Shown: positions 25,421 to 33,365 of the stretch, one piece after another
Numbering within the stretch: the stretch's first letter is position 1
Layout of the letters: every line of letters begins with the position of its first letter
Position numbers and translations under genes: made by a program
Notes under the pieces: generated by a model
What the model was told of the DNA's origin: nothing
What the model saw: the letters and a program-made list of their open reading frames with translations, nothing else
Databases searched by the model: none
NCBI RefSeq assembly: GCF_018156225.1
Contig: NZ_JAGTAR010000034.1
Span: 1 to 60,087 of the forward strand
Length of the DNA: 60,087 nt
Direction of reading: 5' to 3'
Origin: Carboxylicivirga sediminis
GTDB taxonomy: Bacteria > Bacteroidota > Bacteroidia > Bacteroidales > Marinilabiliaceae

Positions 25421-25456
25421 AAAAAAAAGCCGGCCTTTAAAAAAAGAACCGACTCT
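25421..25456 (-). terminator. Minus-strand terminator after the upstream barrel gene
   Basis: On the minus strand AGTCGG pairs with CCGGCT (one G-T wobble), followed by eight T residues (A-run at 25421-25428 on plus). It lies downstream of the gene at 25499-26101. Confidence 0.7.
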
Positions 25457-25498
25457 TATTATAGATTTAGGTATATTTTATATTTCTGGAACAGGCTT

Positions 25499-26101
25499 TT
25501 ATATGCCAAATAATTTAAAGCCAACGGCAAATGTTAAAACATCGGTTTTTTGACCGATTTGTGCTTTTGAAATATCTTTCATACCCCACTCGTAACGTAC
25601 ATCGGCTGTGAAGCGCCAGAATTCAGCACCAAGGCCCGCCTGAAATGTCCAGTTGGTATTCTCAACACCATTGTAATCAGGGAAATCAGTTGTTGACTTG
25701 GCATTAAATGATGCAACCGGGCCAGCCAAGCCATATATGCTGGCTACTTTCAAATCTAGTAGGCGTGCATTTACCAATAGAGGAATATCCCAGGTATGGT
25801 AAGTTACATCAAAACTCATAGGTGTTTGTCCATCAATACTTATACCCTTAAATTCACTTTGTTTTTTAGCATAGTACATTTCTGGTTGGAAGCTAATGTT
25901 GCCAACTAACCGCAGGCGACCATAAGCACCAAAAAGAAAACCATTATTGGCTTCGTTTTTAACGGTTTCACCATCCGGGATGTCGCTCAGTTTTATTTTG
26001 GTAGAGTTAAAACCGGCTTTTAATCCAACTGCAACACGATCCTGTGCTGATGCCATGCTCACTATAGCTAGCAGGGTAAGCATTAATACTGCCTTTTTCA
26101 T
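25499..26101 (-). CDS. Porin-family outer-membrane beta-barrel protein
   Basis: A 200-residue protein with a classic signal peptide (MKKAVLMLTLLAIVSMASAQ). The mature sequence has the PorT-family/OMP_b-brl_2 pattern: GLKAGFNSTKI near the start, FLFGAYGRL, FQPEMYYAKKQSEF, and the final strands FTADVRYEWG and LTFAVGFKLFGI. It lies in the outer membrane; the function is unknown. A symmetric TGTCA motif sits 29-46 bases upstream of its start and is shared with the divergent redoxin gene. Confidence 0.8.
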   Translation of the reverse strand: MKKAVLMLTLLAIVSMASAQDRVAVGLKAGFNSTKIKLSDIPDGETVKNEANNGFLFGAYGRLRLVGNISFQPEMYYAKKQSEFKGISIDGQTPMSFDVTYHTWDIPLLVNARLLDLKVASIYGLAGPVASFNAKSTTDFPDYNGVENTNWTFQAGLGAEFWRFTADVRYEWGMKDISKAQIGQKTDVLTFAVGFKLFGI

Positions 26102-26129
26102 TGTATTAGGTTTTAATGATTTTTTGTTA

Positions 26130-26147
26130 GTGTCAAGTAAATGACAC
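26130..26147. promoter_or_regulatory. Operator-like inverted repeat between barrel and redoxin genes
   Basis: GTGTCA at 26130-26135 and TGACAC at 26142-26147 form a perfect inverted repeat with a 6-base AT-rich spacer. A further TGTCA half-site follows at 26154-26158. It sits 29 bases upstream of the minus-strand barrel gene and 96 bases before the redoxin gene, a plausible place for a dimeric regulator. No regulator gene is adjacent. Confidence 0.4.
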
Positions 26148-26242
26148 CTGCCATGTCAAATACACTTATATAAATTTTTTGTAAGGAAATAGGTATAGCT
26201 TCGTCTAAGTCCGTAAATAATCATAAATCAAATATTTATACC

Positions 26243-26821
26243 ATGAAGAAAGGTGTTGCATTATTTTTATTTTTTATTGGAAGTATTTATTGGGTGACAG
26301 CTCAGGAGGGCATTCGGGTTAATGAATCAGCTCCCATGTTTACGGCCATCGATCAGCGTGGTGATACCATTGATTTAGCCGAAGAACTGACCGAAAATAA
26401 GGTCGTATTGCTGTTTTATAGAGGGCAGTGGTGTCCGTATTGCAACAGGCATATGTCTGCATTACAAGATTCTGTTCATCTGATTAATGCAAAAGGAGCC
26501 ATGGTAATAGCAGTTACGCCCGAAAACCAGGAAGCCATTGAGGAGACCATAACAAAAACAGGGGCCAAATTTCCGATTATTTACGATAAGGATCATCAAA
26601 TAATGGACGCCTGGGATGTGACATTTAATTTGAGTAAAAGTAAGCATGTCGCCTACCAGGCAGCAGGCATAAATATTAACCATGCAAGCGGCAATAACGA
26701 CCGGGCTTTGCCAGTACCAGCTACCTATATAATTTCACGCGAAGGCATTGTAACACACCGTCACTTCGATAAAAATTATAAACAGCGAATGAGTATTCGG
26801 GAGATACTGGATAATTTATAA
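26243..26821 (+). CDS. Exported redoxin/peroxiredoxin-like protein
   Basis: A 192-residue thioredoxin-fold protein with a signal peptide (cut near VTAQ, residue about 21), hence periplasmic. The AhpC/TSA-like core has FYRGQWCPYCNRHM with Cys64 and Cys67, then VIAVTPENQEAI and PATYIISREGIV. The CPYC pair suggests disulfide reductase or peroxide-reducing chemistry; the exact activity cannot be fixed. It is divergent from the barrel gene across a TGTCA inverted repeat, and its stop codon region overlaps the end of the convergent lipoprotein gene by six bases. Confidence 0.85.
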   Translation: MKKGVALFLFFIGSIYWVTAQEGIRVNESAPMFTAIDQRGDTIDLAEELTENKVVLLFYRGQWCPYCNRHMSALQDSVHLINAKGAMVIAVTPENQEAIEETITKTGAKFPIIYDKDHQIMDAWDVTFNLSKSKHVAYQAAGININHASGNNDRALPVPATYIISREGIVTHRHFDKNYKQRMSIREILDNL

Positions 26822-27274
26822 TGCATCAGTCTGGCTGATTAGCTTTTTATACGTTTCTAGCACCAGGTAGTTGTTGTCATTAATAAAAAGGACGAGTGGA
26901 TTGTTTTCACCTCCCTCAAATCGGGTGGTCTTACGTATTAAAGTAAGCACGTATAGCTCCCAGCTTGATTCGCAGCATTGCGATTCGCAGTTGCTTTGTT
27001 TTATGCTGAATGAACCGTCGATATTAGCATCATACTTGCCTTCGCATTGGCTGTTGCCGAAACTAAGCCTGAACTCACCTTGTTTTGGGAAATCAATAGA
27101 GATGGTTTGCTGCTCTTTTGGTCCCTTAAATGGGTAATCAGGCGCATTAATTGCTTCCAGCTGGTATTCCTTGTTAAAATAGTGTTTTTCGGTAATGTAG
27201 GTGGTTGGATCGCAGTTGCTCAATAGAATTATACAACAAATTGCAGTAAGAAATTGGGTTGATTTGGTTAGCAT
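26816..27274 (-). CDS. Small META-like lipoprotein
   Basis: A 152-residue protein with lipobox LLSNC (Cys21). The mature part contains strands such as EQQTISIDFP and GEFRLSFGNSQCEGKY, a QSNCESQCCESS stretch with four cysteines in total, and FINDNNYLVLE near the end, a layout that recalls META/HslJ-type domains but is not a firm match. It ends six bases inside the convergent redoxin gene. The function is unknown, and the cysteine content suggests an oxidised periplasmic or surface location. Confidence 0.65.
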   Translation of the reverse strand: MLTKSTQFLTAICCIILLSNCDPTTYITEKHYFNKEYQLEAINAPDYPFKGPKEQQTISIDFPKQGEFRLSFGNSQCEGKYDANIDGSFSIKQSNCESQCCESSWELYVLTLIRKTTRFEGGENNPLVLFINDNNYLVLETYKKLISQTDAL

Positions 27275-27338
27275 ACTGGTTGTTTTAGGTTAGGACAAAG
27301 GTAGTTAGATTGCTTGTTTTTAAAAATATATATACAAT

Positions 27339-28631
27339 TTATTTGGGATGAAATTGAAGCTTTATTTTGACTGTATCTTCCACCGGAAAACCTTTATCGG
27401 TGGCTGGTAACCATCTTGAACCATTGCGTATTGCACGTATGGTTTCAATGCTGTAAGATTCGCCCGGACTGCGTTTGATTTCAATATTTTTTATTTCGCC
27501 TCTTTGATTGATGGTAATAAGCGCCACAACCTGTTCCTTTTTGCCCGTGCCATTAGCAGGGTAGCGCAGGTTCTTCTCCAGCTCAATGATGTAATCATCC
27601 AGACCTTTCTCGGGCCGGGCATCTATCTTTTCATCAATCTGACGTTTTTTCTCTGCGCCGTATGATATTGTCACCACCTCACTTAAGGCATAATTTTGTT
27701 CTTCCAGTACAAAGTTAAGTGAGTCATTAACCAATAGATCCGACTCTTGTGGGACAAAGCCTATGAAATCAACCCGTATAGACTTGCTGGTGTCTTCAAC
27801 CGGGATAGCCATTTCATAACTGCCATCAGTTTTGGCCACCGTTGACAGGCTGGTGCCTTTAATATTGACACTGGCTCCCGGAACTGGTTGCTGGCTGCGA
27901 TCGATAATCCGACCTCTCACAACCAACATATCACCACTACTGCCACTGTCGCTCAGGCCTTGCAGGCTGTTGCCTTCCAGGGTGCCGTAGTCAACGCTCA
28001 TCACCTCTTTTTCTATCCGGCCAGCCGATGATTTGTGCTTCGGTACTTCAATTTTCATTTCTTCTGTATCGGCCAGCTGAAAATCAGAGTATGATTTAAG
28101 CGGTTCGGCGGATTTGTCCGCCTTTGCTGCTACAGCGACCGGTACTTCCATATCAGGTAGAGATTCTTCCGCATCGTTTTCTACCTCAATCATTGCTATT
28201 GGCTCTGCTGCTTGTTCGCTCGATATTATTTCAACCTCTGTTTCAGGTTTTATTGCTTCAATAGACTCAGCTTTGGCTGCAACCGGAGCTTTGGGTAGCT
28301 CCATGTGGTCCGATACCGTTGGCAGTTGTTTGGGTTGGAGTAGCCACAAAACAGATATAAGTCCAATGGTAAGAGCAAATGATGCTGCTGCATAAAAGGC
28401 TGGTCGTTGCCAGATGAATTTCCGTTTACTGATTTTTGATTGAAGAGATGCCATGTCGTCCCTGAACGCTTTGGCACCAATGGACGATAAACCTTCGAGT
28501 GCTTCATTTTCGAATGAGTCGTTGAGTAGCCGGCGCTCAAATTCGTGCGCTTCATTGGGCTGCATCTCATTGTTCATATAACGTTGAAATGCATCCGCAT
28601 CTGTGGTTGTATGTATCTTTCGTTTATTCAC
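27339..28631 (-). CDS. Anti-sigma-like TonB-family membrane protein with CarboxypepD_reg domain
   Basis: A 430-residue inner-membrane protein in one topology: a cytoplasmic N-terminus of about 75 residues (helical, with an RYMNNEM segment), one membrane segment at about 79-98, then a periplasmic part. The linker is Ala/Glu/Pro-rich (100-230). A CarboxypepD_reg-like domain follows at about 232-310 (VVRGRIIDRSQQPVPGASV), then a TonB C-terminal domain (about 345-430; KKEQVVALITINQRGEI, IRNGSRWLPA). Its start overlaps the end of the ECF sigma gene by 8 bases, the standard layout for an anti-sigma factor. I infer that the N-terminus binds the sigma factor and the TonB-like end senses or contacts an outer-membrane partner. 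Confidence 0.8.
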   Translation of the reverse strand: MNKRKIHTTTDADAFQRYMNNEMQPNEAHEFERRLLNDSFENEALEGLSSIGAKAFRDDMASLQSKISKRKFIWQRPAFYAAASFALTIGLISVLWLLQPKQLPTVSDHMELPKAPVAAKAESIEAIKPETEVEIISSEQAAEPIAMIEVENDAEESLPDMEVPVAVAAKADKSAEPLKSYSDFQLADTEEMKIEVPKHKSSAGRIEKEVMSVDYGTLEGNSLQGLSDSGSSGDMLVVRGRIIDRSQQPVPGASVNIKGTSLSTVAKTDGSYEMAIPVEDTSKSIRVDFIGFVPQESDLLVNDSLNFVLEEQNYALSEVVTISYGAEKKRQIDEKIDARPEKGLDDYIIELEKNLRYPANGTGKKEQVVALITINQRGEIKNIEIKRSPGESYSIETIRAIRNGSRWLPATDKGFPVEDTVKIKLQFHPK

Positions 28632-29211
28632 TGTATGACTCTATACACAACTTTAAATTTCGCTTCCCATTCTGGATGTAGCTCTTCACCTTTTTAATAT
28701 CAATGTTTAAATTATCACTTATTTCCTGGTAGCACAACTCCTTAAAGTAGAACAGCTCAATGCAGGCGCGCTGATGCTCTCTTAGCTTATTCAAACACGC
28801 TTGCAGACGTTTGTCCATTTCTTCGGGCTCCCAGTTATCACCATTAGGATGCATTATAGCATCTGATTCCATAAAAGGAAGTTCACTTTTTTCAAAATCT
28901 TTTTGTTTGCGCAGCTGTGTTTGCTGACTTCGCAATTGCATCAGACAATGATTTTTAGTCACCACATATAGCCAGGGTTTAAAATTGTTAACCTCTTTGC
29001 TAAGCAGCTCCCTGCCTAGTTTTTCGTATAACTCCATCACAGCATCCTGCGCATCCTCCCTGTTCTTAAGGTATTTCAGGCACACGCCATAAACCAGGTG
29101 CATATAGCGCTCAAACAGCAATCCAAGTACATCAATATTACCGGTTTGCTGAAACTCGCTCAATAGATGTTCGTCGCTTTTCTCCTTGTTTTTAAACCAC
29201 TTAATCGCCAT
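28624..29211 (-). CDS. ECF-type RNA polymerase sigma factor
   Basis: A 195-residue sigma factor with region 2 at about 25-95 (LFERYMHLVYGVCLKYLKN, then EDAQDAVMELYEKL and PWLYVVTKNHCL) and region 4 at about 130-190 (CLNKLREHQRACIELFYF, then YQEISDNLNIDIKKVKSYIQ). It directs RNA polymerase to a small regulon, typically envelope functions. It overlaps the downstream anti-sigma-like gene by 8 bases. The divergent vWA gene at 29454 is a natural candidate target, inferred from position. Confidence 0.93.
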   Translation of the reverse strand: MAIKWFKNKEKSDEHLLSEFQQTGNIDVLGLLFERYMHLVYGVCLKYLKNREDAQDAVMELYEKLGRELLSKEVNNFKPWLYVVTKNHCLMQLRSQQTQLRKQKDFEKSELPFMESDAIMHPNGDNWEPEEMDKRLQACLNKLREHQRACIELFYFKELCYQEISDNLNIDIKKVKSYIQNGKRNLKLCIESYSE

Positions 29212-29356
29212 ATGTTACTCTGGTGAATTTAAAAGTAGAAAAAATATCAAAAACTTTTATGGAATCCATCGTAAAGCTGCATCCTAATGGCAAAACGTTT
29301 CATGTAAAAACCAATAATGTGTTGTATGATTGCTCTAAAATGCTTGATGTTTTTTG

Positions 29357-29386
29357 TTTCCTTTTTGTCACAAGGAACAAAAGGAA
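29357..29386. repeat. Imperfect inverted repeat in the sigma/vWA divergent region
   Basis: TTTCCTTTTTGT at 29357-29368 pairs with ACAAAAGGAA at 29377-29386 with one bulged base. It resembles a type of short palindrome seen repeatedly between genes in Bacteroidota; compare 34562-34585. A 64-codon open frame across it (29223-29417) is not supported as a gene. Confidence 0.5.
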
Positions 29387-29453
29387 GTCTGGTTTGGGCG
29401 AAGCGCCATTAAAGTAATTATACAGTACCCTATTGATTTAAAACCTTAAGATT

Positions 29454-31361
29454 ATGAAAAAGAAAGTTTTGTTTTTAGTCGCATTAGTTGCCATGCTAGG
29501 CATAGGCATACAAGCGCAAACACGAATGGTTACTGGTTTAATTACCGATGAAGCAGGAAGCCCATTGCCGGGCGTTTCGGTGGTGAGTAAAACTACATCA
29601 GAAAGCACAGTCTCCGATACGTATGGTAAATACGCGATTAAAGTATCAGGTGAGAAGGATATTCTTCGCTTTAATTTTATTGGCATGGTGCCGCAGGATA
29701 TCAAGGTAGGGAAGCAAACCGTTATAAACGTAGTACTCAAAGCTGATGTATGTGAAGTGGAAGAAGTGATGGTGGTTGCTTATGGCTCTAGTCAGAAAAG
29801 GTCCTTAACAGGTGCAATAAGTGGCATCAAAATTAGAGGAGCAGGTAGAAAAGGTAAGCGACAGAATGCTTTACAAGGACAACAGGCCTATTTTGTAATG
29901 AATGATTACGAAGCTGATTTTAATACCGAGAATTATGCCTCTATTAATGAGAACGGTTATAAGCAGGTGACACAGCAACCATTGTCAACTTTCTCGGTGG
30001 ATGTCGACAGGGCCGCTTACACCAACGTGCGCCGTTTCTTAAACAGCGGGCAGATGCCGCCTCATGATGCAGTGCGTATTGAAGAGATGATCAACTATTT
30101 TGATTATGAGTATGAGGCTCCTGCAGATGATCAACCTTTTGCGGTTAAATCAGAACTGGCTGTTTGTCCCTGGAATACTGAGCATCATCTGCTGAAGATT
30201 GGTTTGAAAGGACGTGAGATTGAAAAGGATAACCTGCCACCGTCCAACCTGGTGTTTTTAATCGATGTGTCGGGTTCGATGAGTAGTAACAATAAGCTGC
30301 CACTGCTTAAGTCGTCGTTCCGATTGCTGGTGAATGAGCTAAGACCCGAAGACCATGTGGCCATTGTGGTGTATGCAGGAGCAGCCGGTGTGGTGCTCCA
30401 ACCAACATCGGGCAGGGATAAGAAAACGATTCTGGCTGCCCTTGATAAGCTGGAAGCAGGCGGATCAACAGCTGGTGGTGCCGGACTTAAACTGGCCTAT
30501 AAGTTGGCTAAGGAACATTACCAGGAGCATGCCAATAACCGCATCATCCTGGCTACCGATGGCGATTTTAATGTGGGCGTTAGTTCCAATGCGGCCATGG
30601 AAGAGCTGGTTGAGAAGGAGCGTGACAGTGGCATCTTTATGACTGTATTGGGCTTTGGTATGGGTAACTACAAAGACGACTGCATGGAGATAATAGCCGA
30701 TAAGGGAAATGGTAATTATGCCTATATCGATAACCTCCAGGAAGCACAAAAGACGCTGGTGAGTGAGTTCGGCGGCACCTTGTTTACCATTGCCAAAGAT
30801 GTGAAGTTTCAGATAGAGTTTAACCCGGCTAAGGTGCTGGCCTATCGCTTGATTGGTTATGAGAACAGGCTATTGAATGATGAAGATTTTAACGACGACA
30901 CCAAGGATGCAGGTGAGATAGGAGCTGGTCATACGGTTACCGCTTTGTATGAAATCATACCGGTAGGGGCAAAGGATAGCAAGGAGTTGGTTAAATCAGT
31001 GGATAAGCTGAAGTACCAAAAGCAAAAGGAGCCTGTAGTGGCGGCTTCGGATGAGTGGTTAACCCTTAAACTGCGCTATAAGCAACCCAATGGAAATAAA
31101 AGTCAGCTGATGGAACGACCTGTCAGCGGTGTGGTTAAGCGCTTTGAAATGGCTGGTGACGATTTTCGTTTTGCAGCAGCAGTAGCCGGTTTTGGTATGT
31201 TGCTTAGCGACTCGCAGTATAAAGGTGATTTAGACTACGAAACCATCAGGGCGATGGCAAAAGCGGCCCGGGGCGAAGACGAGCAGGGCTTTAAGGCTGA
31301 AATGATACGATTGGTAAAAACCGCCGAATCATTGGATGCCAACCTGGTTTATGCCGAATAG
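29454..31361 (+). CDS. YfbK-like vWA protein with SusC-type N-terminus
   Basis: A 635-residue exported protein with a signal peptide (cut near IQAQ, about 21). Residues 24-98 are a CarboxypepD_reg domain (VTGLITDEAGSPLPGVSVVS), followed at 103-124 by EEVMVVAYGSSQKRSLTG, the segment that normally introduces the TonB box and plug of SusC-type receptors. No plug or barrel follows. Instead there is a YfbK-type N-terminal block (about 160-250), a von Willebrand A domain with MIDAS motif DVSGSMS at 271-277, and a C-terminal region to 635 that completes the family. vWA domains bind protein partners through a divalent metal. It is divergent from the sigma/anti-sigma pair, and its anti-sigma neighbour also has a CarboxypepD_reg domain. 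Confidence 0.88.
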   Translation: MKKKVLFLVALVAMLGIGIQAQTRMVTGLITDEAGSPLPGVSVVSKTTSESTVSDTYGKYAIKVSGEKDILRFNFIGMVPQDIKVGKQTVINVVLKADVCEVEEVMVVAYGSSQKRSLTGAISGIKIRGAGRKGKRQNALQGQQAYFVMNDYEADFNTENYASINENGYKQVTQQPLSTFSVDVDRAAYTNVRRFLNSGQMPPHDAVRIEEMINYFDYEYEAPADDQPFAVKSELAVCPWNTEHHLLKIGLKGREIEKDNLPPSNLVFLIDVSGSMSSNNKLPLLKSSFRLLVNELRPEDHVAIVVYAGAAGVVLQPTSGRDKKTILAALDKLEAGGSTAGGAGLKLAYKLAKEHYQEHANNRIILATDGDFNVGVSSNAAMEELVEKERDSGIFMTVLGFGMGNYKDDCMEIIADKGNGNYAYIDNLQEAQKTLVSEFGGTLFTIAKDVKFQIEFNPAKVLAYRLIGYENRLLNDEDFNDDTKDAGEIGAGHTVTALYEIIPVGAKDSKELVKSVDKLKYQKQKEPVVAASDEWLTLKLRYKQPNGNKSQLMERPVSGVVKRFEMAGDDFRFAAAVAGFGMLLSDSQYKGDLDYETIRAMAKAARGEDEQGFKAEMIRLVKTAESLDANLVYAE

Positions 31362-31372
31362 GATTCCAAAAG

Positions 31373-31416
31373 GAAGGTTCGCATTTCAATAAGAAGATAG
31401 GGCGAACCTTCTGTTT
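31373..31416 (+). terminator. Probable terminator after the vWA gene
   Basis: GAAGGTTCGC at 31373-31382 pairs perfectly with GCGAACCTTC at 31402-31411 across a 19-base loop, followed by TGTTT. The long loop and short T-run make it moderate. Confidence 0.6.
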
Positions 31417-31547
31417 CATGTTATCTCAATAGCCTTCGTTAAAATTACTGACAGATGCAAATTCTCCACTTATGGCATTACATTCCTCATGGACATGGTA
31501 TTGTCTTGTTGTACATCAAGTCTGTTCAAATTTCAATCAGATTAGCG

Positions 31548-31946
31548 GCGCCTCTGAATGATTGGTTTTAACCGGCAGATGAGTGTTCTTCAAAGCCAAT
31601 AGAGTTATCGCTACTTGCAGATGATTTCCTTACCCTGCAGATTCGGTTCCGGTAAGTGTTAATTGAGTGTTCTTAAATGTCAGATGAGTGATATCGACTG
31701 TAGGATCGGTGTTTTCCACTGCGGATAGGAATTGTTTAAATGTAAGCTGCCATTGCTTCAAAGTAGCTGTTGATTTATTAACTGTCAGCTGCAATTGTTT
31801 TACTGTAGATGTTGATTGTTGCAATGTAAGATGGCAATGCTTCAGTTCAAATATAGAATTCCCCACTGTAAGCTACAACTGTTTAACTTTAGATAGTGAT
31901 TGCTTAACTGTATGATGGTAATGTTTCAGTTCAGCTGTTTATTTCC
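31548..31946. repeat. Degenerate 21-bp tandem array B (19 units, 84-bp higher-order period)
   Basis: Nineteen 21-base units fit without insertions between 31548 and 31946. The common core is ACTGTAAGATG-like at unit positions 3-13, with a TG near the end. Units four apart are most alike: those starting at 31569, 31653, 31737, 31821 and 31905 form one class, and units starting TCA at 31590, 31758, 31842 and 31926 form the next. By hand, 31737 vs 31821 match at 16 of 21, 31821 vs 31905 at 15 and 31842 vs 31926 at 15. Frames stay open on both strands (plus 31688-31915, minus 31630-31866) because the period is a multiple of three; neither looks like a real gene. The consensus is unrelated to array A. 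Confidence 0.85.
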
Positions 31947-32087
31947 AGGCTAACAGACACGCTTTTTCCAATGAACGTATAAAATTATACGCATTGACGC
32001 CATATTTCACAGTCTGACAAATATACCTAAAGGGGTATTAAAGCGTCTGAATAATCGCTATCGCATCAGCCAACAGCGATTAGCTTT
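31947..32087. other. Intergenic tail with two palindromes upstream of the aroA stop
   Basis: CGTATAA at 31976-31982 and TTATACG at 31985-31991 form a palindrome with a 2-base centre. TAATCGCT at 32052-32059 and AGCGATTA at 32075-32082 form a stem directly after the aroA stop, which is a possible aroA terminator although no good T-run follows on the minus strand. No gene is visible. Confidence 0.45.
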
Positions 32088-33320
32088 TTATCCTTCGATA
32101 AAACTGATACCTGCCAAGGCAATGTCTTCCCAGTAGTTGGGGTACGACTTGGTGACCACCATCGGATCGTTAATCACCAGGTTGGCATATTTAAACGCTG
32201 CCGGAGCAAAGGCCATCGCCATGCGGTGATCCTTATACGTGTCAATGGTAATAGCTGCTTCCTGTTCGATGACTGTGCGTTCGCCATCCCACTTTAAATC
32301 ATCAGTATCGTTGCTGCTTAGCTGGTAGCCCAGTTTCTTTAGCTCGTTAATCAGTGCATTAATGCGGTCAGTTTCTTTAATCTTCAGCGTTTGCAGGCCG
32401 GTAAAGTGGAAAGGGATATCCATCAGGCAGCAGGTCACCGCCAGTGTCTGGGCCAAATCGGGCTCATTGATAAAGTTATAGTTAAAGCGCCCTGGCTTTT
32501 TACCGGTATTCGTCAGTGTGGTGCCTTTCTGCGAGAATTTGGTTTTCACACCCAGCTTATCAAACATATGCTGCACCTGCGAGTCACCTTGCAGGCTTAT
32601 CTTTTTTAGTCCTTTGAGCGTGACTTCAATGGCCGGATTAAGTGCCACCATCTCATACCAGTAGCTGGCTGCACTCCAGTCCGATTCAGCCGTCACTACC
32701 TTGGGCTGATAGGGTGCTTCAGGCACTGTGATCACATTGCCTTTCCAGTGCGAAGTAACACCAAAATCTTTCATCAGAGCCAGAGTCATCTCCAGGTATG
32801 GCCGCGAAATAATCTCACCAGTCAGTGTTAGTTTGAGCCCATTTTCGATGGTTGGCGCCACCATTAACAGCGCCGAAATGTACTGACTACTCACATTACC
32901 AGGCAACTCCAGTTCACCACCTTCCAGGTTACTGCCAAAGATGCGCAATGGCGGGTAGCCCTCTTTCTCAATATACTCAATCTTAGCGCCCAGCTTGTTC
33001 AACGCATCCACCAGCGTTTTAATGGGGCGTTGCTTCATGCGCTCCGAACCGGTCAGTGTCCATTCGCCCACTATCTTCGATAAAAAAGCCGTCAGAAATC
33101 GCATAGACGTACCGGCTGCCCCCACATCAAAGCTATTGGTGTTGGAGTTAAGTACACCCAGCATCGCTTTAGTATCGTCACTGTCCGATAGGTTTTTGAT
33201 TTCATACGGACTGTAGCTTAAAGCATTGAGCAGCAACAGTCGGTTACTGATGCTTTTTGACGATGGTAACTGTATCTGGATGTGATCTGCTGAAGTGGTT
33301 GTATTGAGTTGATAGTGCAT
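32088..33320 (-). CDS. 3-phosphoshikimate 1-carboxyvinyltransferase (EPSP synthase)
   Basis: A 410-residue enzyme of the shikimate pathway that transfers enolpyruvyl from PEP to shikimate-3-phosphate. Family blocks: PSSKSISNRLLLLNALS (19-35, with Lys22), the GAAGTSMRFLTAFLS loop (about 78-92), GSERMKQRPI (about 99-108), GNVSSQYISALL (about 140-152) and DTYKDHRMAMAF near residue 373. Slightly shorter than the usual 425-440, which is common in Bacteroidota. It lies 45 bases downstream of aroB on the same strand, so the two are co-transcribed. Confidence 0.95.
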   Translation of the reverse strand: MHYQLNTTTSADHIQIQLPSSKSISNRLLLLNALSYSPYEIKNLSDSDDTKAMLGVLNSNTNSFDVGAAGTSMRFLTAFLSKIVGEWTLTGSERMKQRPIKTLVDALNKLGAKIEYIEKEGYPPLRIFGSNLEGGELELPGNVSSQYISALLMVAPTIENGLKLTLTGEIISRPYLEMTLALMKDFGVTSHWKGNVITVPEAPYQPKVVTAESDWSAASYWYEMVALNPAIEVTLKGLKKISLQGDSQVQHMFDKLGVKTKFSQKGTTLTNTGKKPGRFNYNFINEPDLAQTLAVTCCLMDIPFHFTGLQTLKIKETDRINALINELKKLGYQLSSNDTDDLKWDGERTVIEQEAAITIDTYKDHRMAMAFAPAAFKYANLVINDPMVVTKSYPNYWEDIALAGISFIEG

Positions 33321-33365
33321 GGTAAAATGTGATTCTGAAATTGGACAATGATTGGAATGATAAAA

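Noticed and set aside
29223-29417. 64-codon frame between the sigma factor and vWA genes
   Set aside because: It spans an inverted repeat and the promoter region of two divergent genes, with no recognisable protein features.
31630-31915. Open frames on both strands across array B
   Set aside because: Both strands are open for the same reason (period 21); heptad patterns on both strands cannot both be coding, and neither has a start signal.
418-31946. 21-bp arrays as CRISPR
   Set aside because: Units are contiguous with no unique spacers, they are degenerate, and no cas genes are present.
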